From JAUVKT01 sp942491535 (GTDB lineage Bacteria > Bacteroidota > Bacteroidia > Bacteroidales > VadinHA17): DNA of 64,000 bases. Positions 17,480 through 25,188 of the stretch are shown one piece after another. A program made the position numbers and the translations under genes. The first letter of the stretch is position 1, and the number at the start of each line of letters is the position of its first letter. Below the pieces are notes generated by a model. It was not told the DNA's origin, ran no database searches, and was given only the letters and a program-made list of their open reading frames with translations. Location: contig CALOBV010000007.1 of the NCBI GenBank assembly GCA_942491535.1, positions 124,001-188,000 on the forward strand. The letters run 5' to 3'.

Positions 17480-17510
17480 TTTGCGAAGCATCGCTTATAT
17501 AATAGTTTTG
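17480..17510 (+). promoter_or_regulatory. Promoter of the M23 peptidase gene
   Basis: TTTG (17480-17483) and TAGTTTTG (17503-17510) are exactly 19 nt apart. The start codon at 17537 follows at a plausible distance. It stands back to back with the promoter at 17433-17463. Confidence 0.7.
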
Positions 17511-17536
17511 TATGCTCATGTAAATTATAGGCTCTG

Positions 17537-19237
17537 ATGTATAAAGCAATATTTCTTTTTATACTATTGTTTGGTAATGTGGAGGGTGATAAGAAAGATT
17601 TCTTTACATCACCACTTGATATTCCTCTTACCCTTTCCGCAAACTTCGGGGAACTGCGGCCGGGACATTTTCATTCAGGAGTAGACTTTAAGACCAATGG
17701 TGTTGCCGGCAAAAAAGTAATGTCGGTTGCAGATGGATATATTTACAGAATAAGCGTTAGCCCGGGAGGCTTCGGAAATGCTGTTTACATCAGGCACAAT
17801 AATGGCTATTCTACAGTATATGGCCATCTCGACAGGTTTATTCCTGAAATAGAGGAATATGTTACAGATTATCAGTATAAAAAGGAAAGTTTTAGTGTTA
17901 ATATAGTTCCTGAGAGGAACATTTTTCCCGTTATGCAGGGTCAGATTATTGGATATTCGGGTAATTCCGGAAGCTCAATGGGCCCCCACCTGCATTTTGA
18001 GGTAAGAAAATCCTCAAATGAGAATCCGATTGATCCTATCCAATTCTTTAATATTCCAGATGATATTAAACCGGTGCTCAAGCAAATTTCAGTATACCCC
18101 CTGGGACAAAATTCATTGGTGGAAGGAAGCCGGGAGAAAAGGTCTTACACTCTTATAGGCTCAAAAGGAAGGTACAGAATAAACTCCAACATGCTAATTA
18201 ATGTCAATGGCGATTTTGGTATCGGACTCACTGCATGGGATTTTCTAAATAATAGCTGGAACAAATGTGGTATAAGGTCGGTTGAGGTTTTACTCGACAA
18301 CAACCTGGTATACCGACATAAGCTTGATGAATTTTCCTTTAGTAATACAAGATATATTAACAGCCATATTGACTATGAAGAATATATCAGGAGCCGGACA
18401 TATATCCAGAAAGCTTTTCTGTCTCCAAACAATAAGCTGTCTATATACGACAGTGTAAATAATGGAGGAAAAATCACTCTTCCCGATAATGAGCCCCACA
18501 GTATTGCAATAATTGCATCTGATTATTCTGGTAACCAGTCGATGGTGAATTTTACTGTACAGAATGATCCGTCAGTTCTCTTATCAGAGAGCCAGGATAG
18601 AGGAGATCCAAGGCTGATGCCATATAACCGGAGAAATGAATTTATTCACCACGATTTCAAAGCTTATTTCCCCGAATATTCATTTTACGATACCCTGGCA
18701 TTTGATTATAAGAAAATACCCGGAGATAGTACGCTTCTTGCTGATATACACTATGTTCAGTCACCCTCAGTGCCGGTGCATAAATTCTTTGAGTTATCTA
18801 TCAAGCCAACAATAAGTGATACAACTATCCTATCCAGGGCATGCATTGTATCCATAAATAATAATGATACTTCATTTATAGGTGGGAAATACGTTGATGG
18901 ATTTATTACGGCACGAGTAAGGGAATTTGGTATCTATTCAATAGGTATGGATACTATCAGCCCGGTGATTAAGCCTCTAAACTTCACCCCCGAAAGCAAC
19001 CTGAAGGGACGAGGTGAATTGAAATTAATAATAAAAGATGACTTTAGCGGTATTTCAAAACTGGAGGGTCTTATAGATGGAAACTGGGCCCTTTTTGAGT
19101 GGGATCCTAAAAATGACCTTATTAAATACAGCTTCCACAAAAGATCCCTTGAAAAAGATACCGATCACAGTCTTGAACTGAGTGTTGAAGACGCCTGCGG
19201 AAATATAAGCACGTATAAGACGACTTTTTTCTGGTAG
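17537..19237 (+). CDS. M23-family peptidoglycan endopeptidase with a large C-terminal region
   Basis: A short signal peptide (about residues 1-17) leads into a LytM/M23 zinc peptidase domain. Metal ligands are visible as His46 and Asp50 (GHFHSGVDF) and His153 in GPHLHFEVR, with His151 as the probable catalytic residue; YGHLD near 95 is also typical. The domain should cut peptide crosslinks in the periplasm. Residues about 185-566 are not peptidase and look like beta-sandwich material (for example NEPHSIAIIASDYSGNQS). This long tail is common in Bacteroidota homologues. Total length is 566 residues. It is convergent with the nucleotidyltransferase gene 7 bp away. Confidence 0.87.
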   Translation: MYKAIFLFILLFGNVEGDKKDFFTSPLDIPLTLSANFGELRPGHFHSGVDFKTNGVAGKKVMSVADGYIYRISVSPGGFGNAVYIRHNNGYSTVYGHLDRFIPEIEEYVTDYQYKKESFSVNIVPERNIFPVMQGQIIGYSGNSGSSMGPHLHFEVRKSSNENPIDPIQFFNIPDDIKPVLKQISVYPLGQNSLVEGSREKRSYTLIGSKGRYRINSNMLINVNGDFGIGLTAWDFLNNSWNKCGIRSVEVLLDNNLVYRHKLDEFSFSNTRYINSHIDYEEYIRSRTYIQKAFLSPNNKLSIYDSVNNGGKITLPDNEPHSIAIIASDYSGNQSMVNFTVQNDPSVLLSESQDRGDPRLMPYNRRNEFIHHDFKAYFPEYSFYDTLAFDYKKIPGDSTLLADIHYVQSPSVPVHKFFELSIKPTISDTTILSRACIVSINNNDTSFIGGKYVDGFITARVREFGIYSIGMDTISPVIKPLNFTPESNLKGRGELKLIIKDDFSGISKLEGLIDGNWALFEWDPKNDLIKYSFHKRSLEKDTDHSLELSVEDACGNISTYKTTFFW

Positions 19238-19244
19238 AATGTGA

Positions 19245-20147
19245 TTATCCCCAGAGTTTTTCTGGATATACTCCTTCCGATATCATCTTTTTAATACCCT
19301 CAATTACAAATGGTTTATCATTCTGGTAGGTAACTCCCATCCACTTCGAATCTGTCATCAGAACATCAATAGCTATTTCACCCTTTTTTACATAGACATC
19401 CATTGATGTAGGAATATCCAGCTCCGCTTTTATATTGGAGCTGTTTCTGTTGATAAACCTTATAAATTCATCTTCAAGATATTTAAAGCAGGATGTCTTA
19501 AAACCCCATAAGTTCATTGATACAATATCGTCTTCTCTGAATTGTTTCATGCCACCGTCAGCAGCTGGAGCAAAAATCCCATCCTTCCTTTTTACAATCT
19601 CCCTTGTCTCAACAATATCAACCAGTTGTCCTTTATTATCTACCTTGCAGACACCCCTGTTAACATCGCCATGATCAGAGAGGGTATTACCCATTTTATA
19701 GGCTATAATACAAAAGTTATTATCATCATTATTACCGGTAAGAAAATCATATAGTATCTTGTAAGCTTCCAGACCATAATAATCATCAGAATTGATAACC
19801 CCAAATGGCTCTTTTATCTTTTCCTTAGCCACAAGAATGGCATGACTGGTACCCCATGGTTTGGTTCTGTCAGGATCAGGCTTTAATCCTGCCGGCAGAT
19901 CATCAATATCCTGGAAGACATAGTCGATATCTATCACACCCTTCATGGGTTTAACGAACTGCTCTATAAACTGTTCTTCAATGTTACGCCTTATAACAAA
20001 GACTATCTTTCCAAAACCTGCCCTTCGTGCATCATAGATCGAATAGTCTATTATTGTTTCTCCGTTGGGGCCAACAGCATCAAGTTGCTTATTACCTCCG
20101 TATCTGCTTCCCATTCCTGCTGCCAGGACTAATATTACAGGTTTCAT
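19245..20147 (-). CDS. Sugar-phosphate nucleotidyltransferase-like protein
   Basis: The 300-residue protein has the Rossmann-type NTP-transferase signature LAAGMGSRYGGNKQ near residue 8 and a metal-binding INSDDYYG near 118. This group transfers a nucleotidyl group to a sugar-1-phosphate; the Bacteroidota form is often annotated simply as nucleotidyltransferase and the sugar is unknown. It could act with a hexosamine-1-kinase such as the one at 42970, but the genes are not linked. Two -7-like boxes (TAAGTTTG at 20200-20193 and TAGTTTTG at 20217-20210, minus strand) lie upstream. Confidence 0.8.
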   Translation of the reverse strand: MKPVILVLAAGMGSRYGGNKQLDAVGPNGETIIDYSIYDARRAGFGKIVFVIRRNIEEQFIEQFVKPMKGVIDIDYVFQDIDDLPAGLKPDPDRTKPWGTSHAILVAKEKIKEPFGVINSDDYYGLEAYKILYDFLTGNNDDNNFCIIAYKMGNTLSDHGDVNRGVCKVDNKGQLVDIVETREIVKRKDGIFAPAADGGMKQFREDDIVSMNLWGFKTSCFKYLEDEFIRFINRNSSNIKAELDIPTSMDVYVKKGEIAIDVLMTDSKWMGVTYQNDKPFVIEGIKKMISEGVYPEKLWG

Positions 20148-20261
20148 ATATATTAAAATTATGTTTTACTTAACTGGCCGATTGTCTGATTTCAAACTTA
20201 CTCAGGTCACAAAACTAAGAAAAAAAAATCACTACCTTTAGACCTGATTTAAAAAAATATA

Positions 20262-21011
20262 TTGAAGAGAATACTTGAAATCTGTATCGATTCAGTTGAA
20301 TCGGGAATAATAGCTGAGCGTACCGGAGCAGACAGAGTTGAATTATGCGACAACCTCTATGAAGGAGGAACAACACCAGGGCCGGGAACAATCAGGATTG
20401 CCAGGAAAGAACTGAATATCGGACTAAACATAATGATCAGGCCCCGCGGAGGTGATTTTTTATATTCCGAAATTGAGTTCAATATAATAAAGGAAGATAT
20501 CCGGATTGCTAAGGAGGAAGGTGCAGATGGAATAGTAGCCGGAATTCTTACCGCCGATGGCCATATTGATATTCCAAAGACATCGGAGCTGGTTGAACTG
20601 GCTTCTCCTCTACCATTCACCTTTCACAGGGCATTTGATATGACTGCGGAACCCTTCTCTGCAATGGAGGATATTATCAGTTGCGGAGCCAGTCGTATTC
20701 TTACATCCGGGCATACAGATCTTGTTGTAGACAATGTCGGGTTGATAAAAGAGCTTATTGAGAAGGCAGGCAGCAGGATAATAATAATGCCAGGTTCAGG
20801 AATCAACGAAAATAATATTGCCGGCATTATTAAAGAGACAGGCGCGATGGAATTTCATCTTACCGGGCACAGGACCATAAACAGCAAAATGCGCTTTCAG
20901 AAACAGAATATTTACATGGGTGGAATCCCTGAGATTCCGGAGTTCAGCAGGAAGATAGCAGATGAAAACAGAATTAGAAAAATACGAGATATTATAGACT
21001 CTTTTGTATAA
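20262..21011 (+). CDS. cutC: CutC-family protein
   Basis: The 249-residue TIM-barrel protein carries the CutC signatures EICIDSVESG at the start, ADRVELCDNL near 24, MIRPRGGDF near 58, FHRAFDM near 123 and LTSGH near 147. CutC was named for copper homeostasis, but its true role is uncertain. The start is a TTG at 20262; no upstream ATG is in frame, and MKRILEICIDS is the usual family N-terminus. The C69 peptidase gene follows after 20 nt and is probably co-transcribed. Confidence 0.87.
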   Translation: MKRILEICIDSVESGIIAERTGADRVELCDNLYEGGTTPGPGTIRIARKELNIGLNIMIRPRGGDFLYSEIEFNIIKEDIRIAKEEGADGIVAGILTADGHIDIPKTSELVELASPLPFTFHRAFDMTAEPFSAMEDIISCGASRILTSGHTDLVVDNVGLIKELIEKAGSRIIIMPGSGINENNIAGIIKETGAMEFHLTGHRTINSKMRFQKQNIYMGGIPEIPEFSRKIADENRIRKIRDIIDSFV

Positions 21012-21031
21012 TTTAAATTTATATTAAGAAT

Positions 21032-22720
21032 ATGAAAAAGACAGGTTTAACACTTCTTGTAGCGATTATGATAGCAGGCCTGGCCATGCCTATAGCCGAT
21101 GCATGCACCAACTTCCTTGTAAGCAGGGGTGCGAGTACCGACGGATCAACAATGATTACCTACTCGGCAGACTCACATGTGCTATACGGAGAACTTTATT
21201 TCTGGCCCGAAACAAACTGGCCTGATGGGAGCATACACGATGTTTACGAATGGGATACAGGTAAATTTTTGGGTAAGATACCCCAGGTAAGTCACACCTA
21301 CAATGTAGTAGGTAATATTAATCAGCACCAGCTGGCTATAGGTGAAACAACCTACGGTGGCAGAAGTGAGCTTAGAAATCCTGAAGGTATAATTGACTAT
21401 GGCAGTCTTATCTATATTACGCTTCAGCGTGCAAAAAATGCAAGGGAAGCAATCCAGACATTCTCATACCTTGTCGATAATTACGGATATTATAGCTCCG
21501 GGGAATCATTCTCAATTGCCGATCCGAACGAAGTATGGATTTTGGAACTTATTGGTAAGGGTCCGGGTAAAAAAGGAGCCGTATGGGTGGCGCGCAGAAT
21601 TCCTGATGGATATATTTCTGGCCATGCCAACCAGGCAAGGATCACTACCTTCCCTCTGGCAGACGGAAAAAAATCAATTACCTCAAAGCAGTTTGATCTG
21701 ATTAGTGCGCCTGAAATCGAAACAATCTATGCCTACGATGTAATAGATGTTGCCAGGGACTTTGGATGGTATAAGGGAAAAGATAAAGATTTCAGCTTCA
21801 GTGATACCTATGCTCCTCTTGATTTTGGCGGAGCAAGATTTTGCGAAGCAAGGGTCTGGGCCGGATTTAACAGGGTTAACTCTGAAATGGATAAGTTTCT
21901 TGATTATGCAATGGGCGAGAACCTGACAAATAAGATGCCACTCTGGGTCAAACCTGATAAGAAGCTTAGTGTTCACGATATTATGGAACTTATGAGAGAC
22001 TATTACCAGGACACTCCTATGGATATGTCTAAGGATATTGGTGCGGGTCCCTTTGGTTCAACAATGAGAGCGAGGCCAATGACATGGGAAGTAAATGGCG
22101 AAACCTATTTTAACGAGAGAGCAATATCAACTCAGCAAACAGGATTCTCTTTTGTTGCCCAGTGCCGTAACTGGCTCCCTGATCCTGTTGGCGGAATAAT
22201 ATGGTTTGGAGTAGATGACACATACTATACCGCATATACTCCAATGTACTGTGGTATGACAGAGGTTCCCAAATCATTTGCAGTTGGCACAGGGGGGATG
22301 ATGGACTTTACCAACGACGCAGCATTCTGGGTTTTCAACCAGGTTTCTAACTATGCTTACAATAAGAGGTCGCTCGTTGAAGAAGACATTAAAATAATAC
22401 AGAGCAAGGTTGAGCTGGGCTATATCGAAGAAATTCAGGAGATAGATAAGATAGCCAGCAAAATTCACCAGGAAGATCCCGAATTAGCCCTTAGATATAT
22501 TACTGATTATTCAGTTATGGCAGGAAATAAAACCACGGAGATATGGAATAAGTTTTATGGCTACCTCTTTGCAAAGTACCTCGATGGTAATAAGAAAGAA
22601 AAGCAGGAAATACCTGAAGGATATAACAGGGTTAATGCCAGGGTTGAGTACGTTGGTTATCCGGCCGAATGGTATGAGAAGATAGTTAAGGAGACCGGAG
22701 ATAAGTTTAAGCAGAAATAA
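21032..22720 (+). CDS. C69-family dipeptidase
   Basis: This 562-residue protein has a signal peptide ending just before Cys25 (ADACTNFLV). In the C69 (PepD-like) family this cysteine becomes the N-terminal nucleophile of the mature Ntn-hydrolase. DGSTMITYSADSH and NQHQLAIGETT are further family features. The enzyme should release dipeptides outside the cytoplasm. The length is normal. It follows cutC by 20 nt; a GC-rich hairpin terminator lies past a short G-rich tandem-like repeat downstream. Confidence 0.87.
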   Translation: MKKTGLTLLVAIMIAGLAMPIADACTNFLVSRGASTDGSTMITYSADSHVLYGELYFWPETNWPDGSIHDVYEWDTGKFLGKIPQVSHTYNVVGNINQHQLAIGETTYGGRSELRNPEGIIDYGSLIYITLQRAKNAREAIQTFSYLVDNYGYYSSGESFSIADPNEVWILELIGKGPGKKGAVWVARRIPDGYISGHANQARITTFPLADGKKSITSKQFDLISAPEIETIYAYDVIDVARDFGWYKGKDKDFSFSDTYAPLDFGGARFCEARVWAGFNRVNSEMDKFLDYAMGENLTNKMPLWVKPDKKLSVHDIMELMRDYYQDTPMDMSKDIGAGPFGSTMRARPMTWEVNGETYFNERAISTQQTGFSFVAQCRNWLPDPVGGIIWFGVDDTYYTAYTPMYCGMTEVPKSFAVGTGGMMDFTNDAAFWVFNQVSNYAYNKRSLVEEDIKIIQSKVELGYIEEIQEIDKIASKIHQEDPELALRYITDYSVMAGNKTTEIWNKFYGYLFAKYLDGNKKEKQEIPEGYNRVNARVEYVGYPAEWYEKIVKETGDKFKQK

Positions 22721-22760
22721 GGGAAGGCGTAGGGCGTAGGGTAAAGGGCGAAGAGCGAAA
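22721..22760 (+). repeat. G-rich short-unit repeat (GGCGTAG / GGGCGAAGAGCGAAA type)
   Basis: The tract begins right after the C69 gene stop and contains GGCGTA units followed by AAAGGGCGAAGAGCGAAA. A related tract with GGGGAAGAGCGAAGAG lies right after pntB (35394-35440), so this looks like a dispersed low-complexity element. Confidence 0.6.
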
Positions 22761-22775
22761 TATAAATAATAATAC

Positions 22776-22813
22776 AAGGCCGGAGTGAAATTCACTACCG
22801 GCCTTTATTTTTT
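22776..22813 (+). terminator. Terminator of the cutC-C69 operon
   Basis: AAGGCCGGAGTGAA pairs with TTCACT-A-CCGGCCTT (one bulged A), followed by TTTATTTTTT. The stem is long and GC-rich. Confidence 0.85.
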
Positions 22814-22839
22814 GTCATTCCGAACGAAATGAGGAATCT
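22814..22839. repeat. Interspersed GTCATTCCGAACGAAATGAG-type motif
   Basis: This is the CATTCCGAnCGAAnnGAGGAAT motif, widespread as an intergenic repeat in many bacterial genomes. It forms a short imperfect inverted repeat (ATTCC/GGAAT). Only one copy was noticed in this window. Confidence 0.5.
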
Positions 22840-22886
22840 ATAACTATCTTCCTCTTTTGTTTGCCTTAAGTCTTAAGCTTAATCCT

Positions 22887-24446
22887 TTAGTCTTCTTCTA
22901 AATACATCCCTTCCCTTGAAAGAAGGTGATCAAGATTTGCAATTCCGTAAACAACCACAGCAGTAACAACAGCGGAATGCTCCTGATACTCACGAATACT
23001 CATATTATAAGTATCCCGTTCGGTATGCCATATCTCTCCGTAGTTAAAATTATATCCCTTGGCATCTCTTTCCCTGAATCGCAGAGTTGGAACACCGTTT
23101 ATTGAAAAATAAGCATGATCAGAACCACCTGCACGAGTAGGTTTACGACCGGGCTTACTCTCTGTCAGTTCAAAAGGAAAATCCGGATTAATACTATTAA
23201 GTGGTTTACATATCTTCTCGAAATCTTTATACATAGCAGCAGGAACACTTAACCCATCAGCTACAAGAGGACCACCATCCCTGTTAAAGTAATTTGAAAT
23301 CTTCTGATGCTTATCCGTATTAGTCTCAACCCAGTGCTTAGAGCCAACGAGTCCAAATTCTTCTGCAGCCCAGGCACATACAAGTATTGTACGCTTTGGC
23401 TTTCCGCCTGCTTCCATAATAAGCCTGGCTGCTTCTATACCTACAGTTACACCTGATCCACAATCGACACCACCGGTTGCAACATCGAATGCATCCAGGT
23501 GACCGCCCATCATAACATATTCATCAGGATATTTTGTTCCCTCAATTTTGCCTATTACATTATGAAATTTAACCGGTCCGGGTCTGAAATGATTACGAAT
23601 ATCAAATTCCAGCAGGAAGTACCTTCTCTCTTTGGTCATCTGCTCAATTACCCTGTACTGATGCTCATCCAGTTTAATATCCGGTACCTGGGGCAGATTC
23701 TCGAAAGTCAGTGTTCCGTTATTAATATTTTTTCTGTCATACAGTGCTCTGATAGGAATAGTTGATGATTGTATTATACCAAGTATACCAGCTTCAACCA
23801 TTTCTTTATAGAACAGTGCCGGTTCTTCCTTGTAAGGAAGCATTTCTTTAGGTTCTTCCTCCCTGTTTGCCCTGTTCCAGTTTCGTATTTCATTGTTCTG
23901 CTTTTCAACCTCAGCATTTTCATCTTTGATCTTCTGCCTCTCATCATCTCCTACTGTTGAATAGTCAATTGGCCAACCTGAGTTAGTTCCTGAAATAAGC
24001 ACCCATGCACCATTCAGCTTTCCTTTCATTGCTTCGAACTCACGTTGAGTTTTTGGTTCGATAAGAACATGGCCTCTCTGAACACCCTTTGTTCCGGATG
24101 TATAAGATGGAGTAGCAAAATGCAGGTCCATACCATTCTCTCCTAGTAATTTCCCAAACCATGGCCCTCGGTTAAAGCCAACAGGCACTTCACCTACTTC
24201 GTCTATAATAACTTCCATCCCCCACTCCTTAAATTGGCCGGCAACCCACTGAACAGCATTATCGTAGGCATTTGAGCCTACCAGCCTGCCTCCTATCCTG
24301 TTTGAAATTACATCCAGGTGATCCATTGCCTGGTTATCGGTGGTCCCAATCTGAATAATTTTTTCTACAACCTTATCCTGGGCTGTAACATTACTAAACG
24401 ATAAGCCAAAACAGGCTACCGCCATTATTAATAAAAAACGTTTCAT
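22887..24446 (-). CDS. Secreted M28-family zinc aminopeptidase
   Basis: The 519-residue protein has a signal peptide (about 1-22). The M28 catalytic domain shows GGHLDAFD and GVDCGSGV (metal ligands His and Asp), AAEEFGLVGS (catalytic Glu and metal-binding Glu), and DHAYFSINGVPT. The N-terminal part has an insertion of roughly 150 residues that is probably a PA-like lid domain. Substrate is unknown; family members release N-terminal residues from peptides, and some hydrolyse carboxypeptidase substrates. A TAAGTTTG box lies about 42 nt upstream of the start. Confidence 0.85.
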   Translation of the reverse strand: MKRFLLIMAVACFGLSFSNVTAQDKVVEKIIQIGTTDNQAMDHLDVISNRIGGRLVGSNAYDNAVQWVAGQFKEWGMEVIIDEVGEVPVGFNRGPWFGKLLGENGMDLHFATPSYTSGTKGVQRGHVLIEPKTQREFEAMKGKLNGAWVLISGTNSGWPIDYSTVGDDERQKIKDENAEVEKQNNEIRNWNRANREEEPKEMLPYKEEPALFYKEMVEAGILGIIQSSTIPIRALYDRKNINNGTLTFENLPQVPDIKLDEHQYRVIEQMTKERRYFLLEFDIRNHFRPGPVKFHNVIGKIEGTKYPDEYVMMGGHLDAFDVATGGVDCGSGVTVGIEAARLIMEAGGKPKRTILVCAWAAEEFGLVGSKHWVETNTDKHQKISNYFNRDGGPLVADGLSVPAAMYKDFEKICKPLNSINPDFPFELTESKPGRKPTRAGGSDHAYFSINGVPTLRFRERDAKGYNFNYGEIWHTERDTYNMSIREYQEHSAVVTAVVVYGIANLDHLLSREGMYLEED

Positions 24447-24487
24447 ATAATAAATATTAAGTTTATGGTAAGATTAATACTAACTAA

Positions 24488-24495
24488 CAAACTTA
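24488..24495 (-). promoter_or_regulatory. Candidate -7 box for the M28 peptidase gene
   Basis: The minus strand reads TAAGTTTG, a full TAnnTTTG match 42 nt before the ATG at 24446. The nearest TTG is 24 nt upstream, longer than the usual spacer. Confidence 0.4.
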
Positions 24496-24620
24496 TTAAT
24501 TAATGTTTGCTATAAGGAGCAATCAATCTATAAAAAAAGTTAAATTACAACTCTTGAAAACGAACTATACCATGTAAAATATTTTTTGTTGCTTTTTTAT
24601 TATATATCAGAAAGTATTTG

Positions 24621-24628
24621 TATATTTG
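24621..24628 (+). promoter_or_regulatory. Candidate -7 box for rplS
   Basis: TATATTTG is a full TAnnTTTG match 47 nt before the ATG at 24675. An overlapping alternative, AGTATTTG at 24613-24620, lies 21 nt after a TTG. Either excludes the TTG at 24618 as the start codon. Confidence 0.45.
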
Positions 24629-24674
24629 CGACCGATTTTCGAAACAGAATTTAGACCAGAAACACAACAGTAGA

Positions 24675-25022
24675 ATGAGCTTAATGAATGTAGTTGAACA
24701 GGAGTATGCACTCAAAAATGATTTTCCTGATTTTAGGGCGGGAGATACAATTACCGTGCATTATAAGATTAAAGAGGGTAACAAGGAAAGGATACAGCAA
24801 TTTCGTGGAGTAGTTCTTCAGAAAAAGGGAGAAATGCACACTGCAACCTTCACTGTAAGAAAGATGTCAGGAAGTATTGGTGTAGAAAGAATATTCCCTA
24901 TTGCATCACCCTTTATTGAGAAAATAGAGATCAATAAGCGTGGAAAAGTTCGCAGAGCAAGAATCTTCTATCTTCTCGACCTTACCGGCAAGAGAGCCCG
25001 TATTATAGAAAGAAAGTATTAG
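24675..25022 (+). CDS. rplS: Ribosomal protein L19
   Basis: The 115-residue product matches bL19, with FRAGDTITVHYKIKEGNKER near residue 17, the QFRGVVLQ strand, and TFTVRKMSGSIGVERIFP near 60. L19 sits at the interface of the ribosomal subunits. A longer reading from TTG 24618 overlaps the promoter box and adds a sequence foreign to L19, so the ATG at 24675 is used. The gene appears monocistronic: its own promoter upstream and a strong terminator 25 nt past the stop. Confidence 0.95.
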   Translation: MSLMNVVEQEYALKNDFPDFRAGDTITVHYKIKEGNKERIQQFRGVVLQKKGEMHTATFTVRKMSGSIGVERIFPIASPFIEKIEINKRGKVRRARIFYLLDLTGKRARIIERKY

Positions 25023-25046
25023 AAAATATATAGAGGTATATATTTT

Positions 25047-25079
25047 AAAAAGGTATCGGAGTCTCCGATACCTTTTTTT
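25047..25079 (+). terminator. Terminator of rplS
   Basis: AAAAAGGTATCGGA, GTC loop, TCCGATACC, then TTTTTTT: a textbook intrinsic terminator. The A-run on the left makes it partly usable by the leftward strand. Confidence 0.9.
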
Positions 25080-25122
25080 GTTTTGCGTCAAGAGTTAATA
25101 CTGTAGTAAATCCCTGATCCAC

Positions 25123-25188
25123 TCAACCTTATCAACTTTATCAACCCTGACTGCCGTCAGGCAGGCATTATCAACCTTTATCAACCTT
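25123..25188. repeat. GTTGATAA short-unit repeat with an embedded palindrome
   Basis: Units of CAAC-C/T-TTAT occur on both sides of a perfect palindromic hairpin (CCTGAC, TGCC, GTCAGG at 25146-25161). The right end runs into the stop codon of the AsmA-like gene, so its last codons (VDKG) are encoded by repeat units. This looks like an inserted dispersed repeat. Confidence 0.6.

Noticed and set aside
22511..22795. Hydrophobic leftward ORF over the C69 gene end
   Set aside because: Its sequence comes from the antisense of the C69 gene and the G-rich repeat tract.
24618..24674. Longer rplS reading from TTG 24618
   Set aside because: It overlaps the -7 box, and the added residues do not match L19.
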